Source of the DNA: an uncultured Angelakisella sp.
Lineage (GTDB): Bacteria; Bacillota; Clostridia; Oscillospirales; Ruminococcaceae
Length of the DNA: 30,835 nucleotides
NCBI GenBank assembly: GCA_910585535.1
Contig: CAJUFK010000027.1
Location: 1-30,835, forward strand
Direction: 5' to 3'
Numbering within the stretch: position 1 is the first letter of the stretch; each line of letters starts with the position of its first letter. The notes beneath the pieces are model-generated. The model searched no databases and was not told the origin of the DNA. It saw nothing but the letters and a program-made list of their open reading frames with translations. Positions 15,387-22,829 of the stretch are shown here, piece after piece. The position numbers and the translations under genes are program-made.

Positions 15387-17522
15387 TTACAGGATCTCCG
15401 TCCGGGAGCAGATGAGGAGGATGTCGTCCTCCGGCTCCGCCTCCAGGAATTCGCTTTCCATAAGGATCTTCAGCTGCTCCAGGCTGACGGTGTTGGAGAA
15501 ATCCAGAACCTTGCCGCCGATGCAGAGGAAGAGGTCCGGGGTCTGGAGCATCTGGTGGTCGTAGCCCAGCATCTTGTTCCAAAGCTCCTCGGTGACCTCC
15601 TGCCACTGGCTGGCCTTGCAGGCGGCGGCGATGCCGTTGCCGCACTGGACCTTGACAAAGCCCCGCCGGTCCACCAGGCGAACCTGCTGTTTTTCGCCGT
15701 TTTCCGCCCCGAACACGAAGAAGGAATCGCTTTGCACCAGGGACCTCACGGCCTCCGGGGCCACCCGCATGGACTCCGCCGCGATCTTCCGGGCGTCCTC
15801 CTCGCTGCACTGGAGGCGCAGGTCGGTGGTTTGGACCTCGTTGGAGCCCAGGGCGATGGCGGTAACCCGGGAGGTCTGCTGGTCGATCTCGATCTGGACC
15901 TCCACCGTGTCGGGAACGGCCCCGTTCTTGATGGCCAGGGCCTTGGCCTCCTTCTTGATCCTGCTGATGTCCTGGGTGGTGGGGTTGGGGATGACCCGCT
16001 CCACCACGTCCCGGATCATGGCCAGGGCCACACCGATGGAGGAGATAACCTCGGCGTACTGGGGGATGCTGTAGGAGATGCCCATCTGCTTGGCCGAGTA
16101 GGGCAGAAGGGCGCTGGCCCCGCCGCCTACCCCCACCAGGGTGGTCTGATCCTTCTCCAGGCGGTATTTGGCCATCAGCTCGTTGATCACCGGCTCAATC
16201 TTCTCAAAGGCCTTCTGGAGGATCTGCCGGGCGGCCTCCTCCACATCCACCCCCAGGTAGTCGGCCAGGGGCTTCATGCACCGCCGGGCCGATTCCACAA
16301 TGCCGTAGGAGTAGTCCTCCGGGCGGCAGTAGCCCAGGACGTTGGCGGCGCAGCTGTTGGTGATGGTCACCCGCTTGCCCCCGGCCAGCTTTACCCGGAC
16401 GTAGTCGGCGGGGTCCCCCTCCTTGGGGGCGAAAAACTCCAGCTCCGGCTCCCCCAGTTCCTCGGTGGGGGTGTAGACGGCGTACTTCAGGCCGGCGATG
16501 TGGGCGCTTCGGGGGCCCACGTCCACCAGCTTGTTGTTTGCGGCCCGGACCATAGAGCCCCCTGCCACCCCAAGGACCCGGACGTCCAGGGAGTTGATGT
16601 AGGTCCGGTGTCCGCCGACGATGGAGTATTCCACGGCGGGGCGGCCGTTTTTGATGACGCCGATGTTGGTGGAGGTGCCCCCAACCTCGAAGTAGATGCC
16701 GTTGGAGGCCCGCAGGTACATCAGGGCGCCCATGACGCTGGCCGCCGGGCCGGAGAGCATGGTGAGGACGGGGCGCTTCTTCATCTCGGTGATGTCCATA
16801 ACGCCGCCGTCCCCCCGCATAATCATCAGGGGGACCCGGATCCCCGCCTGGCGGACGCTCCCCTCGGTGGAGTTGGCGGTATTCATCATCTTGGGCAGGA
16901 TGCTGCCGTTGATGGCGGCGGTGCGGGTGCGCCTTGTCAGGCCGTAAAGCTTGCTGATCTCACTGGCCACCGAGACCATCATTCCCTGCTTTTCCGCCGA
17001 CTCCTGGACCATCAGCTCCTCCCGGATGTTATCCACCCCGAAGGCCTTGGAGGCCACGATAACCTCTGCCCCCTGGCCCTTCAGCTCGTCCAGAGCCCTG
17101 TCGATGGCCGGGGCGTCGATCTTTTTGGCGCTTAGGAAGGTGTGGCAGGTGCGGATAAACCGTCCGGTCCCCAGGTCAATGTCGGGGATCCGGGTCTGCT
17201 TTTTGGCAAGCCACCCCTCAATGCCCCCCTGGCCCATCCCCAGGATGCCCACCTTGGCCACGTCCCCTTCCAGGAGGGCGTTGGTGGCCTGGGTGGTGCT
17301 GTGGGCGATGAAGACCACGTCGTCGGGGGAGATGCCGTTTTTATCCAGGCAGTTTTCAAAGCACTGGATAACCCCGGCGGCCACCCCCATTTCGTGGTCG
17401 TGGGTGGTCATCACCACCGATTCCCCCACGATCTCGTGGGTCTCGTTATCCAGGGCCACCGCCTTGGTGTGGGTGCCCCCCACGTCGATGCCCACGCGGA
17501 TGCTTCTTCTTGTTTCGCTCAT
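15387..17522 (-). CDS. Hydantoinase/oxoprolinase family protein (HyuA-like)
   Basis: A 711-residue member of the HyuA/5-oxoprolinase/acetone carboxylase superfamily with an actin-like ATPase core. Signatures are VGIDVGGTHTKAV (10-22), HSTTQATNALLEG (74-86), MRGDGG (235-240), SGPAASVMGA (257-266), the second phosphate loop EVGGTSTNIGV (279-289) and GVGGGA near 500. In most relatives the second loop reads DMGGTSTDV; here D is E and the later D is N. Known members couple ATP to ring opening or carboxylation and often need a HyuB partner, which is absent. The start at ATG 17522 has GGAGG 10 bases upstream; the frame upstream to 17633 runs into a hairpin and is rejected. The substrate is unknown. 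Confidence 0.9.
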   Translation of the reverse strand: MSETRRSIRVGIDVGGTHTKAVALDNETHEIVGESVVMTTHDHEMGVAAGVIQCFENCLDKNGISPDDVVFIAHSTTQATNALLEGDVAKVGILGMGQGGIEGWLAKKQTRIPDIDLGTGRFIRTCHTFLSAKKIDAPAIDRALDELKGQGAEVIVASKAFGVDNIREELMVQESAEKQGMMVSVASEISKLYGLTRRTRTAAINGSILPKMMNTANSTEGSVRQAGIRVPLMIMRGDGGVMDITEMKKRPVLTMLSGPAASVMGALMYLRASNGIYFEVGGTSTNIGVIKNGRPAVEYSIVGGHRTYINSLDVRVLGVAGGSMVRAANNKLVDVGPRSAHIAGLKYAVYTPTEELGEPELEFFAPKEGDPADYVRVKLAGGKRVTITNSCAANVLGYCRPEDYSYGIVESARRCMKPLADYLGVDVEEAARQILQKAFEKIEPVINELMAKYRLEKDQTTLVGVGGGASALLPYSAKQMGISYSIPQYAEVISSIGVALAMIRDVVERVIPNPTTQDISRIKKEAKALAIKNGAVPDTVEVQIEIDQQTSRVTAIALGSNEVQTTDLRLQCSEEDARKIAAESMRVAPEAVRSLVQSDSFFVFGAENGEKQQVRLVDRRGFVKVQCGNGIAAACKASQWQEVTEELWNKMLGYDHQMLQTPDLFLCIGGKVLDFSNTVSLEQLKILMESEFLEAEPEDDILLICSRTEIL

Positions 17523-17553
17523 CTGTGCTGTGCCTCCAAACTTCAATTCATAG

Positions 17554-17596
17554 GGCGCGCCGCCCGGACGGGTCTCACCTGTCCGGGCGGCGCGCC
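17554..17596 (-). other. Very stable intercistronic hairpin
   Basis: A perfect 16-bp GC-only-rich stem, GGCGCGCCGCCCGGAC (17554-17569) with GTCCGGGCGGCGCGCC (17581-17596), 11-base loop. It lies between the permease and hyuA-like genes, 31 bases before the hyuA-like start. In the operon's direction it has no U-run, so it is more likely an mRNA stability or processing element than a terminator. Confidence 0.75.
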
Positions 17597-17663
17597 GGGA
17601 AAACCGGATGGTTTTTTTATTGGACCATAACAATGCTATCCGAAAACCGCCTCAAACGCCCGA

Positions 17664-18965
17664 TTACATGGCGAACATGGCGTAGGCCACCATCTCCAGG
17701 ATGAGGCAGAGGGGCAGGGCGTAGGGCAGCACCTGACGCAGGAAGTCCTTGACGCTGACCTTGTTGTAGCCGATGGCCCACATATTCCAGGACTGGGTGG
17801 GGCAGATGGAGGTGGTGATGGTGCAGCAGGGGATATAGAACAGGGGGTAGAGGATGGACAGGGGATACAGACCGGTCCCGGCCAGGATGGCGAAGGTGGC
17901 GGTGCCGGCGCCCCAGATGGTGGTGGGGCCGCGGAAGAGGGCCAGGAAGCCCAGCAGGCCGAACACCAGGAAGAGCAGGAACAGGTTGGAGGGCAGGATG
18001 GGGGAGACGATGGGGGCCAGCAGATCCTTGCAGGATCCGGCGGCCTTGATGAACATCTGGAGGAAGAGGAGGAAGCCCAGGGTCAGGCCCACGTCGGAAA
18101 CGCCGTCGTAGAAGGTCTTTTCCACGATCTTGGCGATGCCGTCCCAGTTTTTCAGGTTCTTGGTGAAGAAGAGGGCCCAGATCACCGCCACGATGATGGC
18201 GACGATGGAGCTGAAGCCAAAGGCGATGGCGAAGAAAACTGGGAGCAGGGGGGTGATGCAGGCGATCATGCTGACATTCTCGCTGCTGGAGGTGCCGGCG
18301 GCGGCAGCCCAGGCGTGGACCTTCTGCTCCTTGCGGACCCCCAGCACCACCATGATGATGACAAAGATCAGGTGGATGGCCAGGGCAATGCCGGCGAAGC
18401 GGTACCACTCGGGGGAGAGGGGGTTGTACTTCTCCTCCCCCAGGGCCATGGTGCCGGCGGCCTGGGTGAGAAGGGAGCTGTTGAGGTAGAGGCCGCAGCC
18501 CACCGACATGGCGTAGGAAGCGGTGGCCAGGGACTTGCTGATGCCCAGGGAGAGCATGATGGGGAAGACGATAACGCCGATGGCTACCACGGCCCCGGCA
18601 CCGTAGGCGGTGGTGAAGATGCCGGTGACCACCACGCAGAGCAGGACGCAGGTGAAGGCGGGCTTGTCGCCGCCCAGCTCAACGGCCTTACGGATGATGG
18701 TCCGGGCGATGCCGGTTTCCAGAAGGATCCGGCCGAACCAGCTGCCGAAGATGATGTTCACGGCGGTGGGGCCGAAGCTCTCAGGGCCGGCCTGGAAGAT
18801 GGTCTTATTGATGGTCTCCCAGTCCAGGACCCCGCCGATGACCCCCAGGGCGGACCAGATCACCGCCATGGAGAACAGGCCGAGCAAAAGGTTGCCGCCC
18901 TTTGCCGCATAGTAGATAAAGGCAAAGAACGTAATGAGCAGAAGGACACCAACTGCTGTCTGCAT
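17664..18965 (-). CDS. Ion-transporter-superfamily permease (GntP/citrate-transporter-like)
   Basis: A 433-residue polytopic membrane protein with about 11-12 hydrophobic segments. The layout, with re-entrant-type Gly/Ser/Thr-rich stretches in each half (GSWFGRILLETGIA with TAYGAGAVVAIGV, and GFLALFRGPTTIWGAG), fits the ion transporter (IT) superfamily that includes gluconate/H+ and citrate symporters. I infer uptake of an organic or sugar acid from its place between aldolase and hydrolase genes; the exact family is not certain. The ATG at 18965 follows GAGGAGGT by 8 bases and is 23 bases from the aldolase stop. Confidence 0.8.
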   Translation of the reverse strand: MQTAVGVLLLITFFAFIYYAAKGGNLLLGLFSMAVIWSALGVIGGVLDWETINKTIFQAGPESFGPTAVNIIFGSWFGRILLETGIARTIIRKAVELGGDKPAFTCVLLCVVVTGIFTTAYGAGAVVAIGVIVFPIMLSLGISKSLATASYAMSVGCGLYLNSSLLTQAAGTMALGEEKYNPLSPEWYRFAGIALAIHLIFVIIMVVLGVRKEQKVHAWAAAAGTSSSENVSMIACITPLLPVFFAIAFGFSSIVAIIVAVIWALFFTKNLKNWDGIAKIVEKTFYDGVSDVGLTLGFLLFLQMFIKAAGSCKDLLAPIVSPILPSNLFLLFLVFGLLGFLALFRGPTTIWGAGTATFAILAGTGLYPLSILYPLFYIPCCTITTSICPTQSWNMWAIGYNKVSVKDFLRQVLPYALPLCLILEMVAYAMFAM

Positions 18966-18988
18966 AAAGAAACCTCCTCAAAATCTTG

Positions 18989-19951
18989 TTATGTCTGGGT
19001 AAGATGGACTGCAAAGCCCCCCAGTTCCTCTTGAAGGTAGATAAGCCGCAGGCGGCCCGCCTTGTCGTACTGGGCGGTCTCCTCCCGGAAGGAAAAGCCT
19101 TTGGCGGCCAGGTAGGCCCTGGCCCGGTCCACATTGTTGGCGGCTACGGCCAGATGGCCCAGCCGCCCCAGGTACGGGGTTTTCACCGCCTCCACGGCGG
19201 CGCCGGCAAAGACGCCGCCTCCGGCGTCCCGGGTCTCCCAGTCAAAGGCCCCGGCGAACCGGTCCGCTGTCTCCTGGGCCTCCGCCTCGTTTTGGCAGTT
19301 GATCCCCACGTGGCGGAGGGTGAAGCCGTGCATTGTCTCCACCGCCTCCCGGGTCTGGCGCTCCACCTCGTCGAAGTTCCCCGCCGCGATCAGGCTTTCC
19401 TTTACCATCCAGCTGCCGCCTACGGCCAGGATCTGGGGGCAGCGGAGATAGTCGTTCATGTTCTCGGTGGTGATGCCCCCGGTGGGCATAAACCGCACCC
19501 CCTGATAGGGGGCGAAAAGGGATTTCAGGGTTTTCAGTCCGCCGCTGGCCTCGGCGGGGAAGAACTTCACCTCGTCAAGGCCCAGGTCCAGGGCACGCTC
19601 CAGGTCGCTGGCGCCGCTGCACCCGGGATAGATGGGAACCCCCCGGTCCCGGCAGAGACGGACCACCTTTTCGTTGAAGCCCGGGGTGACGATGAACTTT
19701 GCCCCCGCCGCCAGCGCCGTTTCCGCCTGGGCAGCGGAGTGAACCGTTCCGGCCCCCACCAGCAGCTCCGGCAGCTTTTGGGACAGGGTGCGGATGCTCT
19801 CCTCCGCCGCATCGGTGCGGAAGGTGATCTCCGCCACCGGCAGGCCGCCCCGGCAGAGGGCTTCCCCCAGGGGGAGGGCATCCTGGGGACGTTCCAGCTT
19901 TACCACCGGGACAATCCCCAATTCATAGATCCTTTGGGATACCTCCTTCAT
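18989..19951 (-). CDS. KDPG/KHG aldolase fused to a VOC (glyoxalase-fold) domain
   Basis: A 320-residue two-domain protein. Residues 1-205 are a class I 2-keto-3-deoxy-6-phosphogluconate / 4-hydroxy-2-oxoglutarate aldolase: catalytic Glu41 in VAEITFRT, phosphate-site Arg45, GAGTV at 67-71, Schiff-base Lys129 in VKFFPAE, and GGITTEN. It cleaves the substrate to pyruvate plus an aldehyde. Residues about 212-318 form a VOC domain (LRHVGIN with a metal-type His, a second GHLAVAANN repeat, and FAVHLTQ at the end). The stand-alone Eda enzyme is about 205-215 aa, so the C-terminal half is an added module of unknown purpose. ATG 19951 is preferred; ATG 19963 lies too close to the AGGAGG site. It is 81 bases after the RraA-like gene. 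Confidence 0.9.
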   Translation of the reverse strand: MKEVSQRIYELGIVPVVKLERPQDALPLGEALCRGGLPVAEITFRTDAAEESIRTLSQKLPELLVGAGTVHSAAQAETALAAGAKFIVTPGFNEKVVRLCRDRGVPIYPGCSGASDLERALDLGLDEVKFFPAEASGGLKTLKSLFAPYQGVRFMPTGGITTENMNDYLRCPQILAVGGSWMVKESLIAAGNFDEVERQTREAVETMHGFTLRHVGINCQNEAEAQETADRFAGAFDWETRDAGGGVFAGAAVEAVKTPYLGRLGHLAVAANNVDRARAYLAAKGFSFREETAQYDKAGRLRLIYLQEELGGFAVHLTQT

Positions 19952-20032
19952 AGCTTTGCACATTCCTCCTTTCCGTTTCCTTGCCAGCTTCGCTCCCCAC
20001 TCCCCACCGCTTCCCAACGGGGGAAAAGGAAG

Positions 20033-20992
20033 TTATACCTCGTCCAGCTTTCGCATCTGTGTATTGGTCCAGTGGCGGTTGAACCAGGTGTGTTCATCCA
20101 GCCGCTTGCCCTGGCGGGCCTCCTCCATCTCCTGGGACCAATCCAGGCTGCGGTAGGGGGCGCCGGCCTCTTCGGCGGCGATCCATTGTACCAGATCCTC
20201 CATCATCTCCACCGACCAGGGGAAGGTATCAATGTCGGAGCCCAGGTATTTCCCCTCCCGGATCCGCTGGAACCCAAAGATGTCCCGGACCCGGGTCTTG
20301 AGGCCGCTTTCCGCCACCTTTTCGGCCAGGTGGGGGGGGATGAACAGCACCCCGGCGTCACAGGCGTAAACCACGTCCCCGGGGAGGCAGACCGCCATGC
20401 CGATGCGGCAGGGGGTGTTGACTCCCACCAGCACATGGTCCCGCAGGGGGGTGGGGTCCACGCCCCGGTAGTAGACGTTGATGTTGGTGAGGCCCTTCAT
20501 CTGGCCCAGGTCCCGGATGCCCCCCCAGACCACAGCGCCCCCCCGTTTGGTTCGCTCCGAAATGACGGTGCCCAGGTTGCCGCCGATGATGGTGCCGTAC
20601 TTTACCTTCTCAAAGAGATCCACCACCCAGACGTCGTCCTCCACCAGGTTATCTACAACAAAGATGTTGTACATATTGGTGTTGCCCTTCATCCCCTCTT
20701 TTTTGCACTGGCGCTTCATGGCGATCTCCAGGTCCAGGCGGATGGGGACAAAGGTGGAGGTGACCGCCCGGCCCACGGTGGGCTGGGTCATCTGGGGGTT
20801 GGAGGCCAAAAAGCCGGTCTGGAACTGGTTGTCATAGCCGTAGGCGTAGCCGGTTTCCCAGACCTCCTCCAGGCTCAGGGTGCGGATGACGTCCAGGATC
20901 TCGGTGGAGACCTTGGGCCGGCCGTCGGGGAACCGCTCCCCTTCCCAAAGCGGGGTGATCTGAATGACAGATTCTCGGTCGTGGAACTGCAT
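20033..20992 (-). CDS. RraA-family aldolase-like protein
   Basis: A 319-residue protein with the RraA/HMG-aldolase fold. Signatures are GGNLGTVISERTKRGG, the metal-site Arg-Asp in WGGIRDLGQM and the PGDVVYACDAGVLFIP segment. Family enzymes cleave 4-hydroxy-4-methyl-2-oxoglutarate-type acids to pyruvate and decarboxylate oxaloacetate; others only inhibit RNase E. Here the catabolic context favours an aldolase or lyase. It is longer than typical RraA (about 160-230 aa), with about 100 extra N-terminal residues. The start is ATG 20992, with GGGAGGG about 9 bases upstream; ATG 21040 overlaps a LacI operator and is rejected. It is the first gene of the minus-strand operon. Confidence 0.88.
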   Translation of the reverse strand: MQFHDRESVIQITPLWEGERFPDGRPKVSTEILDVIRTLSLEEVWETGYAYGYDNQFQTGFLASNPQMTQPTVGRAVTSTFVPIRLDLEIAMKRQCKKEGMKGNTNMYNIFVVDNLVEDDVWVVDLFEKVKYGTIIGGNLGTVISERTKRGGAVVWGGIRDLGQMKGLTNINVYYRGVDPTPLRDHVLVGVNTPCRIGMAVCLPGDVVYACDAGVLFIPPHLAEKVAESGLKTRVRDIFGFQRIREGKYLGSDIDTFPWSVEMMEDLVQWIAAEEAGAPYRSLDWSQEMEEARQGKRLDEHTWFNRHWTNTQMRKLDEV

Positions 20993-21026
20993 GGCGAATA
21001 CCCTCCCTCTCTCTTTGTCTCTTTTG

Positions 21027-21039
21027 TGAATCGATTCCA
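21027..21039. promoter_or_regulatory. LacI-type operator O1
   Basis: TGAATCGATTCCA, the exact reverse complement of the site at 21192-21204, with a CG-centred palindrome typical of LacI/GalR operators. It lies downstream of the operon's predicted transcription start, a road-block position. A third, weaker match, TTGAATCGTTTGC (minus strand, 21047-21059), is next to it. Confidence 0.75.
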
Positions 21040-21086
21040 TTCTGTAGCAAACGATTCAAGGACGGAAGCGGCTGCTTCTGCTTTTC

Positions 21087-21115
21087 AGTGTAAACTTTAA
21101 CCATGTTTTTGTCAA
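21087..21115 (-). promoter_or_regulatory. Sigma-A promoter of the RraA-like operon
   Basis: On the minus strand, a perfect TTGACA (21110-21115), 17 bases, then TACACT (21087-21092). The predicted start is about 90 bases before the first ATG, with operators O1 and the weaker site inside the leader. Confidence 0.8.
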
Positions 21116-21191
21116 GTATAGCGAAAAATTTTCTGCACTCCTCCCAAAATAGGGGATCGGAATCTGGTTATTTCTTACAAATCTTGTTTTT

Positions 21192-21204
21192 TGGAATCGA
21201 TTCA
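21192..21204. promoter_or_regulatory. LacI-type operator O2
   Basis: TGGAATCGATTCA, identical to O1 in reverse complement, centred 165 bases away. It ends 1 base before the -35 box of the lacI promoter, which fits autoregulation and possible DNA looping between O1 and O2. Confidence 0.75.
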
Positions 21205-21205
21205 C

Positions 21206-21234
21206 TTGTTTGCGACAACTTCCTGTGCTATACT
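21206..21234 (+). promoter_or_regulatory. Sigma-A promoter of the lacI-type gene
   Basis: TTGTTT (21206-21211), 17 bases, TATACT (21229-21234), about 100 bases before the gene start and directly after operator O2. Confidence 0.75.
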
Positions 21235-21334
21235 TATTTTGCCAGCTTCCGCCGGGAGGGGCTTTCTTTCCCGGCAGCTTCCCGCTTCCCGCCTTTATCC
21301 AAATCACAAACCCAACACGGAGGATGATACCGCC

Positions 21335-22408
21335 ATGGCCTTAAATGCCAACCGCAGGGTCACCATCAACGACATTGCCGCCGCAGCCGGCGTATCCAGG
21401 ACCACCGTTTCCCGGTACATCAACGGCCAGACCCATTTGATGAGTGAGGAGACCCGCTCCCGCCTGGGCCGGGTTATCGAACTGCTGGACTACCGTCCCA
21501 GCGACATTGCCCGGAATCTTCGCCGCCGGACCACCAAGATGATCGGGGTCATCATTGCCGATATTGTTTCTCCCTTCTCCTCCGCCGTCATTGTGGGCAT
21601 TGAGGAGACGCTGGAGCGAAACGGCTACACTCCGCTTTTTGTCAACTGCAACGAAGATCTGCGCCAGGAGGAGCGGTTTATCCAAAGCTTTCTGGCCAGG
21701 GGAATTGATGGGCTTATTGTCAACACGCCCTCCACCAGCAACAAGCAGCTGATCAGCGTTGCCTGCCAGGGAACCCCGGTGATTCTTTGTGACCGAAACG
21801 TCAAGGACTACGACTTTGACCTGGCGTCCTTTGACAACCGGCAGCTGATGGAACAGGTGGTGCGGCATCTGCACCAGGCGGGGTACAGCCGGCCGGCTTT
21901 ATTTGTGGAGCCCTACGAGCAGAACTCCACCCGGCTTTACCGTTTGGAGGGGTTTTTACGCTCCATGGAGGAGGTTTACGGGCGGGACGCAGCGGGGGAC
22001 GTATACATCATTCACACGGGGGAAAAGGAGAACGTCATAGCACAGCTTCAGCGGTTTGTATCCAGTCTTTTGCCGGGGGAGACGCCGGCTATTTTCTGTG
22101 CCAACACGGTAACGACGTTACGGGTTTACCACGGGATGCGGAGTTTAGGGTTACGGATCCCGGAGGACATGGGGCTTTGCGGGACAGAGGACTGGGATTG
22201 GGACCAGGGGTTAAACTGGCCTGTTTTTATGGCGCCGGGGATCACAACGGCGACATTGGCGGCACGGAAGCTAGGGAAATGCGCGGCGGAGCTTCTTTTA
22301 CAGCGGATCGCTTCCCCGGAGCTGCCGCCGCAGCGGATCTACCTACCGGTAGAGATGGTAGTACGGGCCTCGACCCAACACAGACCCTCCCCGCCGCTCC
22401 GCGGCTAA
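21335..22408 (+). CDS. LacI-family transcriptional regulator (KdgR-like)
   Basis: A 357-residue regulator. The N-terminal helix-turn-helix is VTINDIAAAAGVSRTTVSRYING (about 9-31), followed by a hinge region; the periplasmic-binding-like effector domain fills the rest (IGVIIADIVSPF, then GIDGLIVNTPS, GTEDWDW). The size and context (KDG kinase, KDPG-type aldolase) resemble KdgR-type repressors of hexuronate or KDG use, though the inducer is unknown. It is divergent from the catabolic operon with matching operators between. ATG 21335 follows GGAGG by about 11 bases. The last eight or so residues (RPSPPLRG) and the TAA stop are encoded by the R1 repeat, so the natural C-terminus has been replaced or extended by the repeat. 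Confidence 0.92.
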   Translation: MALNANRRVTINDIAAAAGVSRTTVSRYINGQTHLMSEETRSRLGRVIELLDYRPSDIARNLRRRTTKMIGVIIADIVSPFSSAVIVGIEETLERNGYTPLFVNCNEDLRQEERFIQSFLARGIDGLIVNTPSTSNKQLISVACQGTPVILCDRNVKDYDFDLASFDNRQLMEQVVRHLHQAGYSRPALFVEPYEQNSTRLYRLEGFLRSMEEVYGRDAAGDVYIIHTGEKENVIAQLQRFVSSLLPGETPAIFCANTVTTLRVYHGMRSLGLRIPEDMGLCGTEDWDWDQGLNWPVFMAPGITTATLAARKLGKCAAELLLQRIASPELPPQRIYLPVEMVVRASTQHRPSPPLRG

Positions 22409-22694
22409 GGGTTGTGCCGGGGCGTAGGTTGTGCCTGGAGTCGGGAGCTGTAAAAGGCGAAAGGCAGTAACGCCCCTTGCCAGGGCGGGTTAGCACCCGC
22501 TGGCAGACCCTCCTCGCCGCTCCGCGCCTAAGGGTTGTGCCGGGGCGTAGGTTGTGCCTGGAGTCGGGAGCTGTAAAAGGCGAAAGGCAGTAACGCCCCT
22601 TGCCAGGGCGGGTTAGCACCCGCTGGCAGACCCTCCTCGCCGCTCCGCGCCTAAGGGTTGTGCCGGGGCGTAGGTTGTGCCTGGAGTCGTGGGC
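22383..22694 (+). repeat. R1 repeat, copy C: tandem array with 123-bp period
   Basis: About 2.5 direct copies of R1 (unit starts at 22383, 22506 and 22629, exactly 123 bp apart), oriented with lacI. TAGC-loop hairpins GCGGGT-TAGC-ACCCGC lie at 22485-22500 and 22608-22623. Here the closing loop pair is T-A where copies A and B have C-G. The first two units are nearly identical, which suggests recent duplication. Because the period is a multiple of three, an open frame of about 41-residue repeats runs on the minus strand (22242-22712); it has no ribosome site and is not called as a gene. The gap 22695-22829 holds the R3 half-site and a palindrome. Confidence 0.9.
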
Positions 22695-22727
22695 GGAAAA
22701 AGACCCGGCCAAATGGCGTTATCCGGT

Positions 22728-22746
22728 TGTGAATACAGCTTCTAAC
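22728..22746 (+). repeat. R3 half-site
   Basis: TGTGAATACAGCTTCTAA matches the right arm of the R3 hairpin at 7129-7144. The left arm is missing here. It marks the right boundary of the R1 array. Confidence 0.6.
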
Positions 22747-22790
22747 AGCCCTCTCCCGGCCTTGTGGTCCAAACAACCAGGTCAGGCGGT

Positions 22791-22804
22791 TTATTGATCA
22801 ATAA
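22791..22804. promoter_or_regulatory. Perfect 14-bp palindrome before the kinase gene
   Basis: TTATTGATCAATAA lies 26 bases before the kinase start. It differs from the LacI operators (AATCGATT core) and resembles the TTGAT-ATCAA half-sites of CRP/FNR-type regulators without their spacer. A protein-binding site is possible; no clear promoter is seen here. Confidence 0.4.
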
Positions 22805-22829
22805 TACTTACGATAAGGAGCAGATCATA

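Noticed and set aside
14703..17135. Long plus-strand open frame opposite the hyuA-like and HExxH genes
   Set aside because: It is the antisense of conserved genes in GC-rich DNA, with a His/Gly/Leu-rich composition and no domain.
22242..22712. Minus-strand open frame of 41-residue repeats across the R1 array
   Set aside because: The frame stays open only because the repeat period is 123 bp. Its start lies in no ribosome-site context and it covers the end of lacI. Related frames at 87-425 and 6078-6296 follow from the same repeat sequence.
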